From Acidovorax sp. GW101-3H11 (lineage in GTDB: Bacteria; Pseudomonadota; Gammaproteobacteria; Burkholderiales; Burkholderiaceae_C): DNA of 64,000 nt. Location: assembly GCF_001633105.1 (NCBI RefSeq), contig NZ_LUKZ01000027.1:89595-153594 (forward strand), given 5' to 3'. Of this stretch, positions 26,800 to 34,637 are shown piece by piece. Under the pieces are notes generated by a model that was not told the DNA's origin, did no database searches, and worked only from the letters and a program-made list of their open reading frames with translations. The translations under genes were made by a program, and so were the position numbers. Within the stretch, counting starts at the first letter, position 1. The number at the start of each line of letters is the position of its first letter.

Positions 26800-26992
26800 C
26801 CTGTCCTTGGTACCTGAGAGATTCACCGCGATCCCACCCGGGCTGCGGCTTGCTCCTTCGGTGCGCCACATGGCGTGGCGGCTCTCCAGACGGCTTTGAA
26901 AAATGGTGCAGTACGGAACCTGAGCGTGTATGGGAGTTTGCGCCTTCGGTGCACAGCGGGCGGTGCCGCTGCGCTCTCCTGCGGGGGCCATT
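26800..26992 (-). promoter_or_regulatory. Tandem glycine riboswitch upstream of dadA
   Basis: Read on the minus strand there are two aptamers. Aptamer 1 (about 26987-26903) has GCAGGAGAGCGC, GCACCGAAGGCGCAA and CGCTCAGGTTCC. Aptamer 2 (about 26892-26801) has TCTGGAGAGCC, GCACCGAAGGAGCAAGCC and ATCTCTCAGGTACC AAGGACAG. These are the conserved P1/P3 and junction sequences of the gcvT-type glycine riboswitch. A short AT-rich linker separates the aptamers, as needed for cooperative binding. A hairpin CTGGCG/CGCCAG plus extension lies just downstream and may be part of the expression platform. It most likely activates dadA when glycine is abundant. Confidence 0.93.
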
Positions 26993-27122
26993 CTAGGAGC
27001 GCCCGGCGTGCAGAAAACGGCTTCTGGGCGCTAATGGGCCGCAATCGTTGCTGATGCTGGCACCGTGGGCCCCGGTGGCTGGTAGCCATAATTTGCCGAT
27101 TTCCCTGACCCTGGAACCGCCC

Positions 27123-27917
27123 ATGCCCGATACCGCCTTTGACCCGCAGACCAGTGCCGCCGTGCTCACCATGGCCCGCCAGGGGCGCACGCCCCGCCCG
27201 CTGGACCTGCCTGCTGGCTTGCGCCCGCAAAACGCGGCCCAGGCCTATGCCGTGCAGGACGCGGTGGTGCGCGAGCGCGGCGAGGTCGCGGGCTGGAAGG
27301 TGGGCGCGGCATCGCCCGACGCGCTGCCCGCGCGCGCGGCGCTCACGCGCGATTCGGTGTGGGTGGCGCAGGCTCCGCACACCGGGCAAGGCGCTGTGCA
27401 CTTGCCCGCCGCCGGTTTTGCGGTGCTGGGGGTGGAGGCGGAACTGGTCTACGAACTGGGCACCGACCTGCCCCCGCGCGAAGCGCCCTACAGCCCGGCC
27501 GAGGTGCGCGCAGCCCTGGTGTCGGTGCGTGCTGCCATCGAGGTGTGCGATACGCGTTTTGCCGCCTGGGCCCGGCAGGACGAATGGAGCCGCCTGGCCG
27601 ACCAGGCCTGCCATGGCGCGCTGGTGGTGGGCACCGGGACGGCCGATGTGGCGGCAGTGCAGCCGTTGGCGCAGGGGGTGGACCTGTGGGTGAACGAATC
27701 GGTGGCCGTGCAGCACGCCACCTGGGGCAACCCGGCGGGCGACCCGCTGCGGCTGCTGGCCTGGCTGGCCAACGAAGGCGCGCACAGCCTGGGCGGGCTG
27801 CGCGCAGGCCAGTGGGTAACGACGGGCTCGTGCACCGGCACCGTGCTGGTGGCGCCGGGCACGCGGGTGGTGGCGGATTTCCCGGGCCTGGGCCGGGCCG
27901 AGCTGGTGTTTGACTGA
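27123..27917 (+). CDS. 2-keto-4-pentenoate hydratase-like (FAH superfamily) protein
   Basis: A 264-residue protein of the fumarylacetoacetate-hydrolase fold, hydratase branch (MhpD-like): AQAYAVQDAVVRERGEVAGWKVGA, the acidic metal site GVEAELVYELG, and GSCTGTVLVAPGTRVVADFPGLG at the end. MhpD-type enzymes hydrate 2-oxopent-4-enoate in meta-cleavage pathways. No other aromatic-degradation gene is adjacent, so the substrate is uncertain. The ATG at 27123 is taken as start; upstream codons lack homology. Confidence 0.82.
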   Translation: MPDTAFDPQTSAAVLTMARQGRTPRPLDLPAGLRPQNAAQAYAVQDAVVRERGEVAGWKVGAASPDALPARAALTRDSVWVAQAPHTGQGAVHLPAAGFAVLGVEAELVYELGTDLPPREAPYSPAEVRAALVSVRAAIEVCDTRFAAWARQDEWSRLADQACHGALVVGTGTADVAAVQPLAQGVDLWVNESVAVQHATWGNPAGDPLRLLAWLANEGAHSLGGLRAGQWVTTGSCTGTVLVAPGTRVVADFPGLGRAELVFD

Positions 27918-27971
27918 CCAGCCTGCCGGTCAGCGCGGCCCTCGGCCCGGCGTGTGCCCGGTGCCTGCCCG

Positions 27972-28427
27972 TCAGCGGCGGTACGGGTTGTCGGGGCTGC
28001 GGTCGTGGCGGTTGGACACGCCATCGCCGTCGCGGTCCCGGTCATGCCGGTTGGGCACGCCGTCACCGTCGCGGTCCCAGCCGCCGGGCTGCATGTTCCA
28101 GCGGCCGCCATGTTCCACCCAGCGCGGTTCGCGGTAGTGGTAGCCCTGGCGGGCCTTCACCCAGTGGCCGTGTTGCCAGACATGGCGGTGGCCACGCCAC
28201 TCCCAGTGGCCGGGCACCCAGACCATGCCCCTGCGCGGGTGGGGCACGGCTTCGTGGCGGGGGGGCGGGGGCGCCTGGTATTGCACCACCACCGGCGCAG
28301 GGCCGTGGTAGCGGGGTGCGTCCGCACCGATGACAACGGTGGCGCTGGTGTGCTGCGCGTGCGCTGCCGTGGCGGCAGCCAGCGTCAGCAGGGCGATGGA
28401 TACAGCGGCGAGTGCATTGCGGGCCAT
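27972..28427 (-). CDS. Exported protein with thrombospondin-3-like Asp repeats
   Basis: A 151-residue protein with a signal peptide (MARNALAAVSIALLTLAAAT to AHAQ). The middle has the WVPGHWEWRGHRHVW pattern of YXWXGXW-type envelope proteins; the C-terminus has two tandem calcium-type repeats, DRDGDGVPNRHD and DRDGDGVSNRHD. The combination suggests a periplasmic or surface calcium-responsive protein. Function unknown. Confidence 0.78.
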   Translation of the reverse strand: MARNALAAVSIALLTLAAATAAHAQHTSATVVIGADAPRYHGPAPVVVQYQAPPPPRHEAVPHPRRGMVWVPGHWEWRGHRHVWQHGHWVKARQGYHYREPRWVEHGGRWNMQPGGWDRDGDGVPNRHDRDRDGDGVSNRHDRSPDNPYRR

Positions 28428-28586
28428 GGTGAACTCCTAAAAATGGTCCCTGTCGGAACCGGAGCCTTCATGCTGCGGGCCCTGCGTCAAGCCGGTGTAG
28501 TCGGATTGCGAAGTCTTGTGAAGTTGTGTTTCCTGGGGCGGCGGCACCAGGGGGGAGTGTGATTTTTTTCACGCTTGCGGTGGGGC

Positions 28587-28967
28587 TCAGCGCCACCAGA
28601 TCACCACCGCCACCAGCATCAGCGCCACCCAGGCGGGGTGCCGCCCCTCGGTGGCAAAAAACACCAGCAGCCCGCAGGCCAGCGTGGCGCCTGCCGCCAC
28701 ATCCGCCACCCAGGCGCCCAGGCCCGCGTCCACGGGCACCGTCCCAAGGCGCCACAACAGCGCACTGAGGGCCCAGCCCAGCACCGTCACCAGGTGCCAG
28801 CTGCCCCAGAGGATGCGCACATGCTGCTCGCGCAGCACGGGCTGGCCGCCCGTGGGCACCACACCGCGCAGGCGCAGCGAGCGGAACACCAGGATTTCTC
28901 CGAGCACGGAATGGGCGGCGCCCACCAGGGCGAGGCCCACGGCGGCAAGGACCAGCGATGTATTCAT
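28587..28967 (-). CDS. Small integral membrane protein of the TetR operon
   Basis: A 126-residue protein with about four membrane segments (SLVLAAVGLALVGAAHSVLG at the N-terminus). The ATG at 28967 is preceded by GGAGAAAAAA. It follows the ABC1-kinase-like gene by 44 bases and is the last gene of the TetR-led operon. Not recognised as a named family. Confidence 0.75.
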   Translation of the reverse strand: MNTSLVLAAVGLALVGAAHSVLGEILVFRSLRLRGVVPTGGQPVLREQHVRILWGSWHLVTVLGWALSALLWRLGTVPVDAGLGAWVADVAAGATLACGLLVFFATEGRHPAWVALMLVAVVIWWR

Positions 28968-29011
28968 GTTTTTTTCTCCTCCCGGTGTCCATCTTGTTCG
29001 TGAAGGGGCTG

Positions 29012-30352
29012 TCAGGGGTTGGCGCCGGTGGGTGCGAGCCAATGTGCGCCCCGGGTGTGCACCCGCGCGCCCAGCTGCGTGAGCAGGTGCATCAGGCCCA
29101 TCCACATGCGCTCGAACGCGGGCATTTCTCTGGGCACCTGCTGCAGGTGGCGGCCCAGCACGCGCTGGTCGGCGGGGGGCGTCAGCGGCGGCGGGGTCTT
29201 GGTGCCAAAGTCGAACACCGCCTGCGTGAAGGGCTCGATCTGCCAGGCCTGCATCTCGGCCAGCGCGGGGGCCAGATCGGTGCGGTAGGTGGGCAGGCTC
29301 ACATCGGCCCCGGCCAGGCCCAGCGCCTGGTAGGCCTGCAGCACCAGCGCATGGCGCTCTGGGTCGTCCGCTGGCCGCAGCAGTGCCGACCAGGCCTGCC
29401 GGACCTGCGCGCGAAACCCAGCGGACAGGCTGCGCGTGCAGCCAAAGTCCAGCACGCCCACCGTGCCGTCGGGCGCAAACACAAAGTTGCCCGGGTGCGG
29501 GTCGGCATGCACCCGCCCCAGCACAAAAATGCAGTGCATGAACCAGTCCCACAGGTGCTGCCCGGCCTGGTCGCGCTGCGATTGCGATGGCTGTGTGGCC
29601 AGCCAGGCTTGCAGGGGCTGGCCGGGCACAAACTGCTGCGTGAGCACCTGGGCGCGGGTGTGCGACAGGATGGGCTGCGCCATCACCACGCCAGGCCGCG
29701 CCGCGTGCTGCGCAAACCACTGCAGCTGTTCGGCCTCCTGCAGGTAGTCCACCTCGCGCAGCAGCGTGGCCTCGATCTCGGCCATCACGCCGTCCATCAC
29801 CGTGTCGGTGGGCAGGGGCAGATCGGTGTGGGCCAGGGCGCGCAGCGCGGCGCGCATCAGCTGCATGTCGCTGGCGATGGTGGCGGCGATGCCGGGGTAC
29901 TGCACCTTCACGGCCACGGTGCCATGGCCCGCCAGCTGTGCGCGGTGCACCTGGCCCAGGCTGGCGGCGGCAAACGCGGTGGGCTCGAAGTGCTCGAACA
30001 GCGCCTCGGGCTCCTGCCCGAACGCCTGGCGGAACACGCGGCCCACCAGCGCGCGGTTGAGCGGCGGGGCCTGGTGGTGGGCGCGCGCCAGCTCGCGCCG
30101 CACGCCCTCGGGCAGCAGCTGCGGGTGCATGCTGAGCAGCTGCGACACTTTGAGCGCCGACCCCCGCAACTGCCCCAGCGCGCCAAACAGGATGCGGCCC
30201 AGCGCGGCCTCGTGCTCGGCCTGCGCCTGGGCCGAGCGCTTGCGCGTGCGGTGCGAGAGCTCGGCCATGCCGATGCGCGCCGCAGCCAGCCCGGTGATGG
30301 CGCTGCGCGCCAGCTTGCCGGTGCGCGGGGCCTCCGTTTTAGCTTTGGCCAT
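29012..30352 (-). CDS. ABC1/UbiB-type atypical protein kinase
   Basis: A 446-residue protein of the AarF/ADCK family. Seen: LRGSALKVSQLLSM (the KXGQ-type motif, here KVSQ with Ser for Gly), ASLGQVHRAQLAGHGTVAVK (A-rich loop and Lys), VQYPG, VLTQQFVPGQPL, VHADPHPGNFVF (catalytic loop) and GVLDFGCTRSL (DFG-like). Family members support ubiquinone synthesis or lipid metabolism. The operon context (TetR, DUF2867, membrane protein) does not include ubi genes, so a lipid-related role is more likely. Start ATG at 30352; it overlaps the DUF2867 gene by 14 bases. Confidence 0.87.
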   Translation of the reverse strand: MAKAKTEAPRTGKLARSAITGLAAARIGMAELSHRTRKRSAQAQAEHEAALGRILFGALGQLRGSALKVSQLLSMHPQLLPEGVRRELARAHHQAPPLNRALVGRVFRQAFGQEPEALFEHFEPTAFAAASLGQVHRAQLAGHGTVAVKVQYPGIAATIASDMQLMRAALRALAHTDLPLPTDTVMDGVMAEIEATLLREVDYLQEAEQLQWFAQHAARPGVVMAQPILSHTRAQVLTQQFVPGQPLQAWLATQPSQSQRDQAGQHLWDWFMHCIFVLGRVHADPHPGNFVFAPDGTVGVLDFGCTRSLSAGFRAQVRQAWSALLRPADDPERHALVLQAYQALGLAGADVSLPTYRTDLAPALAEMQAWQIEPFTQAVFDFGTKTPPPLTPPADQRVLGRHLQQVPREMPAFERMWMGLMHLLTQLGARVHTRGAHWLAPTGANP

Positions 30353-30914
30353 GGTCTGCCAGGCGCTGCGCCGTGCCGCGTGCAATCACGCGGTGGATCG
30401 GCGTGATCACGGCCATGTACGCATGGCCCAGCGTGTTGTGGATGTGCACCACCGTGCTCAGCACCACCCGGGGCGCGGCACCGGGGGCTGCGGGCTGTTT
30501 GCAGATGGACACCTGCACATCCAGGTGCTTGTCGTCCTGGCCCATCACCACCTCGGTGTCGCTCAGGTGGCGGATGCGGAAGATGCCCACGCGATCGCCC
30601 ACGCGGTAGCTGCGCGCGTCGCGCAGAGGGCGGCCGCTGGCGGGCGGGTAGCCGTCGTGCAACTGGCCCAGGTCCTTCAGGCCCACCAGGCGCACGGCCT
30701 TGTTGCGCACAAACATGAGGGCGCGTGTCCATGCCGGGGTGCGCGCTGCTACATCGAGCCACGACTGCAGGGCCGAGCGCGTGGGGTGCCGGTCGGCCAC
30801 CTCGTAGGCGTCAAAAAAATCGGCCCCGGGCAGGGTGGCGTGGATGGCCGTGTCCGGCGGTACCTGGGTGGCGCGCGCGGTGGTGGGGGCGGCGGGTGCG
30901 GCGGGCGAGTTCAT
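30339..30914 (-). CDS. DUF2867-family protein
   Basis: A 191-residue protein with the DUF2867 pattern ADFFDAYEV, RDARSYRVGDRVGIFRI, TEVVMGQDDKHLDVQVS and the C-terminal HNTLGHAYMAVITPIHR. Function is unknown; it often sits near SDR or transport genes. The ATG at 30914 overlaps the TetR stop (ATGA). It is the second gene of the operon. Confidence 0.82.
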   Translation of the reverse strand: MNSPAAPAAPTTARATQVPPDTAIHATLPGADFFDAYEVADRHPTRSALQSWLDVAARTPAWTRALMFVRNKAVRLVGLKDLGQLHDGYPPASGRPLRDARSYRVGDRVGIFRIRHLSDTEVVMGQDDKHLDVQVSICKQPAAPGAAPRVVLSTVVHIHNTLGHAYMAVITPIHRVIARGTAQRLADHGQS

Positions 30915-31780
30915 GGGGCGCTCTTCTTCTTGTGGGGCGCGGCGGGTGTTGCGGCTGCCGGTTTGCGGGGGGCGCGTGTGGCGCGGCGTGGGGGCGGGGC
31001 CGGGGGCTCGGGGCTGCGCGCGGAGGGGGCGGAACGGGGGGATGGCGCGGATGGGGCACTGCCCAGCGTCTGCCGCGCCAGCTGCAGCATGCCCAGCAGG
31101 CCGCTGCCATGCTGGGCCATGCGCGCCATCTGGCTGCGCAGCACAAAGCCGCCCAGCTGCGCCACGCGGTTGACCAGGCCCACGCGCAGCGCCTGCACCA
31201 GCACGCCCAGCGACAGGTCCACCAGTTGCGTGGTGTCGGCAAATTCGTCGGAGGTGTCGGCCAGCCAGTAGCTCACCACGCCCGCGAGGTAGTCGGTGTA
31301 GAGGCTGCCCGCCAGGCCCTTGAAGTCGCAAGGCTCGATCTCGCCGCTGGCCTCGGCGGCTTCCAGAAAGCTGCTCACCGCATCGCGCAGGCCCTGGCGC
31401 GCCGCCAGGGGCTCGGCCAGCATCGACAGCGGCGAGCGCCGCGCCAGCCCGCGCACCTGGGCCACAAACTCGCGGTCGGCCAGCAGGCGCTCCAGCACCG
31501 CGTCGGTCAGGCGCTGCAGCTTTTCCTGCAGGCCGTAGCCATCAAACCCCGGGGTCTGCAGCGTGTCGGCCAGCGCCTGCTGGACGGTGTCGTCCAGGTA
31601 GCCAACCACGATGCGGTCCTTGGTGGGGAAGTATTTGTAGATCGTCGCGTCGCCAATGCCTGCGGCGCGTGCGATGTCCTTCATCGTCGTGCCGTCAAAG
31701 CCCTGGCGGGTCATGAGGTCCACCGCGCTGGCCACGATCTGGCGGCGCGTGGCGTCTTGTTGTTGGCGGGTGGTTTTCAT
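30911..31780 (-). CDS. TetR-family repressor with basic C-terminal tail
   Basis: A 289-residue TetR-family regulator. Residues 10-60 hold the helix-turn-helix (TMKDIARAAGIGDATIYKYF). The ligand domain runs to about 235; beyond it is an unusual Pro/Ala/Arg/Lys-rich tail (residues 240-289, ending PHKKKSAP) which may bind nucleic acid or membranes. First gene of the operon TetR-DUF2867-ABC1 kinase-membrane protein, with stop-start overlaps. A palindrome directly upstream is its likely autoregulatory operator. Confidence 0.87.
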   Translation of the reverse strand: MKTTRQQQDATRRQIVASAVDLMTRQGFDGTTMKDIARAAGIGDATIYKYFPTKDRIVVGYLDDTVQQALADTLQTPGFDGYGLQEKLQRLTDAVLERLLADREFVAQVRGLARRSPLSMLAEPLAARQGLRDAVSSFLEAAEASGEIEPCDFKGLAGSLYTDYLAGVVSYWLADTSDEFADTTQLVDLSLGVLVQALRVGLVNRVAQLGGFVLRSQMARMAQHGSGLLGMLQLARQTLGSAPSAPSPRSAPSARSPEPPAPPPRRATRAPRKPAAATPAAPHKKKSAP

Positions 31781-31783
31781 TTG

Positions 31784-31824
31784 ACTATCTTTAAATGAAC
31801 AAAATTTGTTATTTAAAGAATAGT
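31784..31824. promoter_or_regulatory. Putative TetR operator
   Basis: ACTATCTTTAAATGAACAAA (31784-31803) faces ATTTGTTATTTAAAGAATAG (31804-31823): CTTTAAAT and ATTTAAAG are exact inverse copies, as are AACAAA and TTTGTT; one base differs in length. It begins four bases upstream of the TetR ATG in otherwise GC-rich DNA, where it would overlap the promoter. Confidence 0.72.
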
Positions 31825-31918
31825 TAATTTACATTGCTTCGTCAACAACCCTGCCAAAACCGTGCTGGTGGCATGCCATGCGCGGGTGCGCTGGTCAATG
31901 GAGTGGGCTGGCGAGGGC

Positions 31919-32113
31919 TCAGTCCTCGGGCTCAAAAACCTGCTCGATGGCCAGCCCCAGCAGCCGCGCGATCTTGAAGGCCAAGGGCAGGCTGGGGTCG
32001 TACTTGCCAGCTTCGATGGAGTGCACGGTCTGGCGGCTCACGCCGAGTGCGTCGGCCAAGGCCTGCTGGGTCATGCCACGGTCCTGCCGCAGCGTTCTGA
32101 GGTGGTTGTGCAT
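31919..32113 (-). CDS. Small XRE-family helix-turn-helix regulator
   Basis: A 64-residue single-domain regulator, MHNHLRTLRQDRGMTQQALA then LGVSRQTVHSIEAGKYDPSL and FEPED, typical of short Cro/C1-type proteins encoded with small membrane proteins. It is third gene of the operon 33561-31919 and nine bases after the reductase gene. The palindrome at 33579-33594 is its probable target. Confidence 0.88.
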   Translation of the reverse strand: MHNHLRTLRQDRGMTQQALADALGVSRQTVHSIEAGKYDPSLPLAFKIARLLGLAIEQVFEPED

Positions 32114-32122
32114 CCTGCGGTT

Positions 32123-33166
32123 TCAGGCTGGAGCGAGGCCGTCGGCCACGAGTTGCTGCACATGGTCATGGAGCGTGACAAGGGCGGGCCGGTAAGTGAC
32201 CCCTAGCTCCGCCTGGCTGCGTGCGGTATCGAACTGCAGTGGATGCTCCACGTTGTGGCGCACATAGCTGCGCGTCATGCCGGCCAGGGGTGCGATGAGC
32301 CACATGAGCCACTTGGGCACTTCCTTGGTGGGCAGCTTTGCGCTGCGGGCCGGGTGGCTTCGGCGCAGCCGCTCGGCGATCTCCAGCAGGCGCAGGCTTT
32401 CGCCCACGACCAGGTAGCGGCCCGTGGCCGTGGGCTGCAGTGCCGCGCTGACATGGGCCTGGGCCACATCGCGCACATCCACCGTGCCCAGCCACAGCCG
32501 GGGCACGCCCTGGCGGAATGATCCGTCCAGGAACTGGCGCAGCAGCTGCACGCTGGTGGCATCGTCGCGCTGTGAGAGCGAGGGGCCGAAGATGGCGCCC
32601 GGGTGCACGCTCACCAGCGACCAGCGCTGCTGCCGCGCCTGCATGTCCCAGGCCAGTGCCTCGGAGCGGGTCTTGGACAGCGCGTAGGCATTGCTTTGCG
32701 CGGTGGACGTGCGGTTCACGTCCGTTTCATTCAGCGCTTGCCCGGGCCGGGCCTGCAGCTCGTCGCTGTCACCAAACATCGCCGCGATGCTGCTGGTGAC
32801 GACCACACGCTGCACGCTGGCCGTGCGGTTCACGGCCTCCAGCACGTGGCGCGTGCCCACCACGGCCGGGGCGATCAGTTCGCGCTCTGGGTCGGCCGAG
32901 GCGCCCAGCCGGTAGGGCGATGCGGTGTGAAGCACGGCGCTGCACCCTTGCATGGCGGCGTCGAAGCCTTGCGCGCCCAGCAGGTCGGCCTCGAAGAGAG
33001 CGAGCCGCCCGGGATGCGTCGCCGACAGGCGTTGCAGGTGCGCCAGCTTGCGGCCGTCCTTCAGGCTGCGCACGGTGCCGTGCACGGTGTGGCCTTGTTC
33101 GAGCAGTAGCTTCACCACCCACGATGCGAGGTAGCCGGCCGCGCCGGTCACGACAACGCGTGCCAT
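32123..33166 (-). CDS. NAD(P)-dependent epimerase/dihydroflavonol-4-reductase-like
   Basis: A 347-residue extended short-chain dehydrogenase. VVVTGAAGYLASWVVKLLLEQGHTVHG is split here as VVVTGAAGYLASW plus the rest of the Rossmann fold; VVVTSSIAAMFGD and the catalytic YALSK (Tyr-X3-Lys) are visible. It resembles dihydroflavonol-4-reductase-type bacterial enzymes; substrate unknown. The ATG at 33166 lies two bases after the upstream membrane-protein stop, indicating coupling. Confidence 0.87.
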   Translation of the reverse strand: MARVVVTGAAGYLASWVVKLLLEQGHTVHGTVRSLKDGRKLAHLQRLSATHPGRLALFEADLLGAQGFDAAMQGCSAVLHTASPYRLGASADPERELIAPAVVGTRHVLEAVNRTASVQRVVVTSSIAAMFGDSDELQARPGQALNETDVNRTSTAQSNAYALSKTRSEALAWDMQARQQRWSLVSVHPGAIFGPSLSQRDDATSVQLLRQFLDGSFRQGVPRLWLGTVDVRDVAQAHVSAALQPTATGRYLVVGESLRLLEIAERLRRSHPARSAKLPTKEVPKWLMWLIAPLAGMTRSYVRHNVEHPLQFDTARSQAELGVTYRPALVTLHDHVQQLVADGLAPA

Positions 33167-33168
33167 GC

Positions 33169-33561
33169 TCAGCTCACCCGGTGGTGGGTGATGCACAGGC
33201 CCAGGCCCCAGGCGCCGATCAGCGCTGCGGCTACGGCCAGCGGGTGCACCGACGGGGCCAGGCCCAGCGCCTGCAGCGCAGACACCACGAGCAAACTGGC
33301 CAGCACCAGCCCCACCGCCCACTGGCAGGCCCGGCCATGCATCTGCCGCTGCAGCTCATCCAGCCGCCGATAGCGGCGCTGGCCCAGCCACGCCAGCAGC
33401 GCACACGCACAGGTCAGCAACCCCGCCGCCCACCGCGCGGTAGCGCCCGGCAGATGCGCCAGCTCCAGGCTCGCCAAGCCCAGCAGGATGATCACCAGCA
33501 GCCCCGCCAGCACCTTGGCCAGGTAGCTGATCTGTTCCACAGGAGAAGGAAGTTCGGTCAT
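33169..33561 (-). CDS. Small four-helix membrane protein of an XRE operon
   Basis: A 130-residue protein with about four membrane segments (VLAGLLVIILLGLASLELA, WAAGLLTCACALLAWLG and two near the C-terminus). The ATG at 33561 follows the XRE-type palindrome by 17 bases. First gene of a three-gene operon with a reductase and a small XRE regulator. Family not named with certainty; small membrane proteins paired with short XRE regulators are common. Confidence 0.78.
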   Translation of the reverse strand: MTELPSPVEQISYLAKVLAGLLVIILLGLASLELAHLPGATARWAAGLLTCACALLAWLGQRRYRRLDELQRQMHGRACQWAVGLVLASLLVVSALQALGLAPSVHPLAVAAALIGAWGLGLCITHHRVS

Positions 33562-33578
33562 GTGCGCAGTCCTTGAAG

Positions 33579-33594
33579 GTAAAGTTTGCTTTAC
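33579..33594. promoter_or_regulatory. Putative operator of the XRE operon
   Basis: GTAAAG-TTTG-CTTTAC, a perfect 6-bp inverted repeat with a 4-bp spacer, 18-33 bases upstream of the first gene. The form is typical of operators of small XRE regulators that control their own membrane-protein operon. Confidence 0.7.
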
Positions 33595-33670
33595 AAAATT
33601 TTCCTGCAAGAGATCTGGTGATGTCAAGTTTCTTTGACTTTTCAGAAAAGGACCGCAAGTTGGAGAGGCC

Positions 33671-33736
33671 AATGTTCAAGGCATTTTGGCCTTCTCCGCG
33701 CATTGGCAAAGCGTTTTAAGCTATCAATAAGTGAGC
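33671..33736 (-). repeat. Dispersed palindrome-tail element, copy upstream of the XRE operon
   Basis: On the minus strand: TTGATAGCTTAAAACGC, then CGCGGAGAAGGCCAAAATG and TTGAACATT. It lies between the end of the 33743-34474 gene and the operon promoter region. Confidence 0.75.
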
Positions 33737-33742
33737 ATTCGG

Positions 33743-34474
33743 CTATCTGCGCATGCTGGAGAACGCCTCGAACTCCCAGCTGCGCATGGCCAGCAGCAGC
33801 GTGTAGCCCTCGCGCTCGCGTTCGGGCAGCTTCTGGTCGGCCAGGTGCTGCTGGGCAAAGTCCTGGGCGACGCGCTGCATGCGCTCCATGAAGGCGGGGG
33901 CCAGGCTGCGGCTGATGTTGCCGTGGACCAGCAGCACGCCTTCGCCCGTGCCGTCAAAGCCGCCTGCAAAGTAGTCGAGCAGCGCGTGCTCGCGGAAGTA
34001 GTTCATCACCGGGCCATGCGGGCGCCAGCGGAAGGTCTTGGCCAGCTTGAGGCGGTAGCGGTTGAGCGGCCGCAGCTCGATGATGCCGATGCGGTCGAGC
34101 TGCGCGAGGTATTTGATGCCCTCGGCCTCGGTGAGCCGGTAGGTGGTGACGACCTGCTCCAGCGTCCACTGGCTGAGCACGCAGATCGCCATCAGCAGCA
34201 GCTTCTTGTCGCCCACCACGGCCTTTTCCTGCTCCTGGCTCAGCTCCTTGAGCAGCGGCTGCGCATCGGCCACACGCCGCGCGAGGTCGGCAAAATCCAG
34301 CGCCAGCGCGCGGCAGATGGCGTCGATGCGCGACAGCGGCATGTCGCCCTTGGCCAGCATGCGCTTGACGCTGGACTCGGCCATGCCCAGCGCCTGCGCC
34401 AGGTCGGCGTAGGTCATCTGCGCGGTCTTGAGTTCCTTTTTCAGGGCGGTGACGAGGTCGGCGGTGGTGCTCAT
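33743..34474 (-). CDS. XRE-family regulator with C-terminal effector domain
   Basis: A 243-residue regulator. Residues 8-65 form the helix-turn-helix (MTYADLAQALGMAESSVKRML, shown in part). The rest, with LMAICVLSQWTLEQVV, GIIELRPLNRYRLKLAKTFRW and EREREGYTLLLAMRSWEF, resembles a winged-helix plus ligand domain seen in uncharacterised XRE regulators. The ATG at 34474 is the start. Upstream, 34521-34539 reads as two direct TATCAAT copies flanked by GG/CC, a possible binding site. It diverges from a CREST hydrolase gene. Confidence 0.82.
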   Translation of the reverse strand: MSTTADLVTALKKELKTAQMTYADLAQALGMAESSVKRMLAKGDMPLSRIDAICRALALDFADLARRVADAQPLLKELSQEQEKAVVGDKKLLLMAICVLSQWTLEQVVTTYRLTEAEGIKYLAQLDRIGIIELRPLNRYRLKLAKTFRWRPHGPVMNYFREHALLDYFAGGFDGTGEGVLLVHGNISRSLAPAFMERMQRVAQDFAQQHLADQKLPEREREGYTLLLAMRSWEFEAFSSMRR

Positions 34475-34520
34475 GGCTGGGGGCTTGTTGGTGGGTATGG
34501 GTGAGGATGGGTGGGTGTTA

Positions 34521-34539
34521 GGTATCAATTATCAATACC
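34521..34539. promoter_or_regulatory. AT-rich site upstream of the XRE regulator
   Basis: GGTAT-CAATTATCA-ATACC: 5-bp inverted arms and also two direct TATCAAT copies. It stands out in GC-rich DNA between divergent genes and may be an operator or promoter part. Confidence 0.4.
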
Positions 34540-34637
34540 CGGGGTGGCGTGGGTAGCCCTTTGTGCGACTTTTATGGGGCCCAGACGCGATGGCCTGCCC
34601 ACACTGCGCGGCATTCCAACCCCGCAGGATTTCCGCC

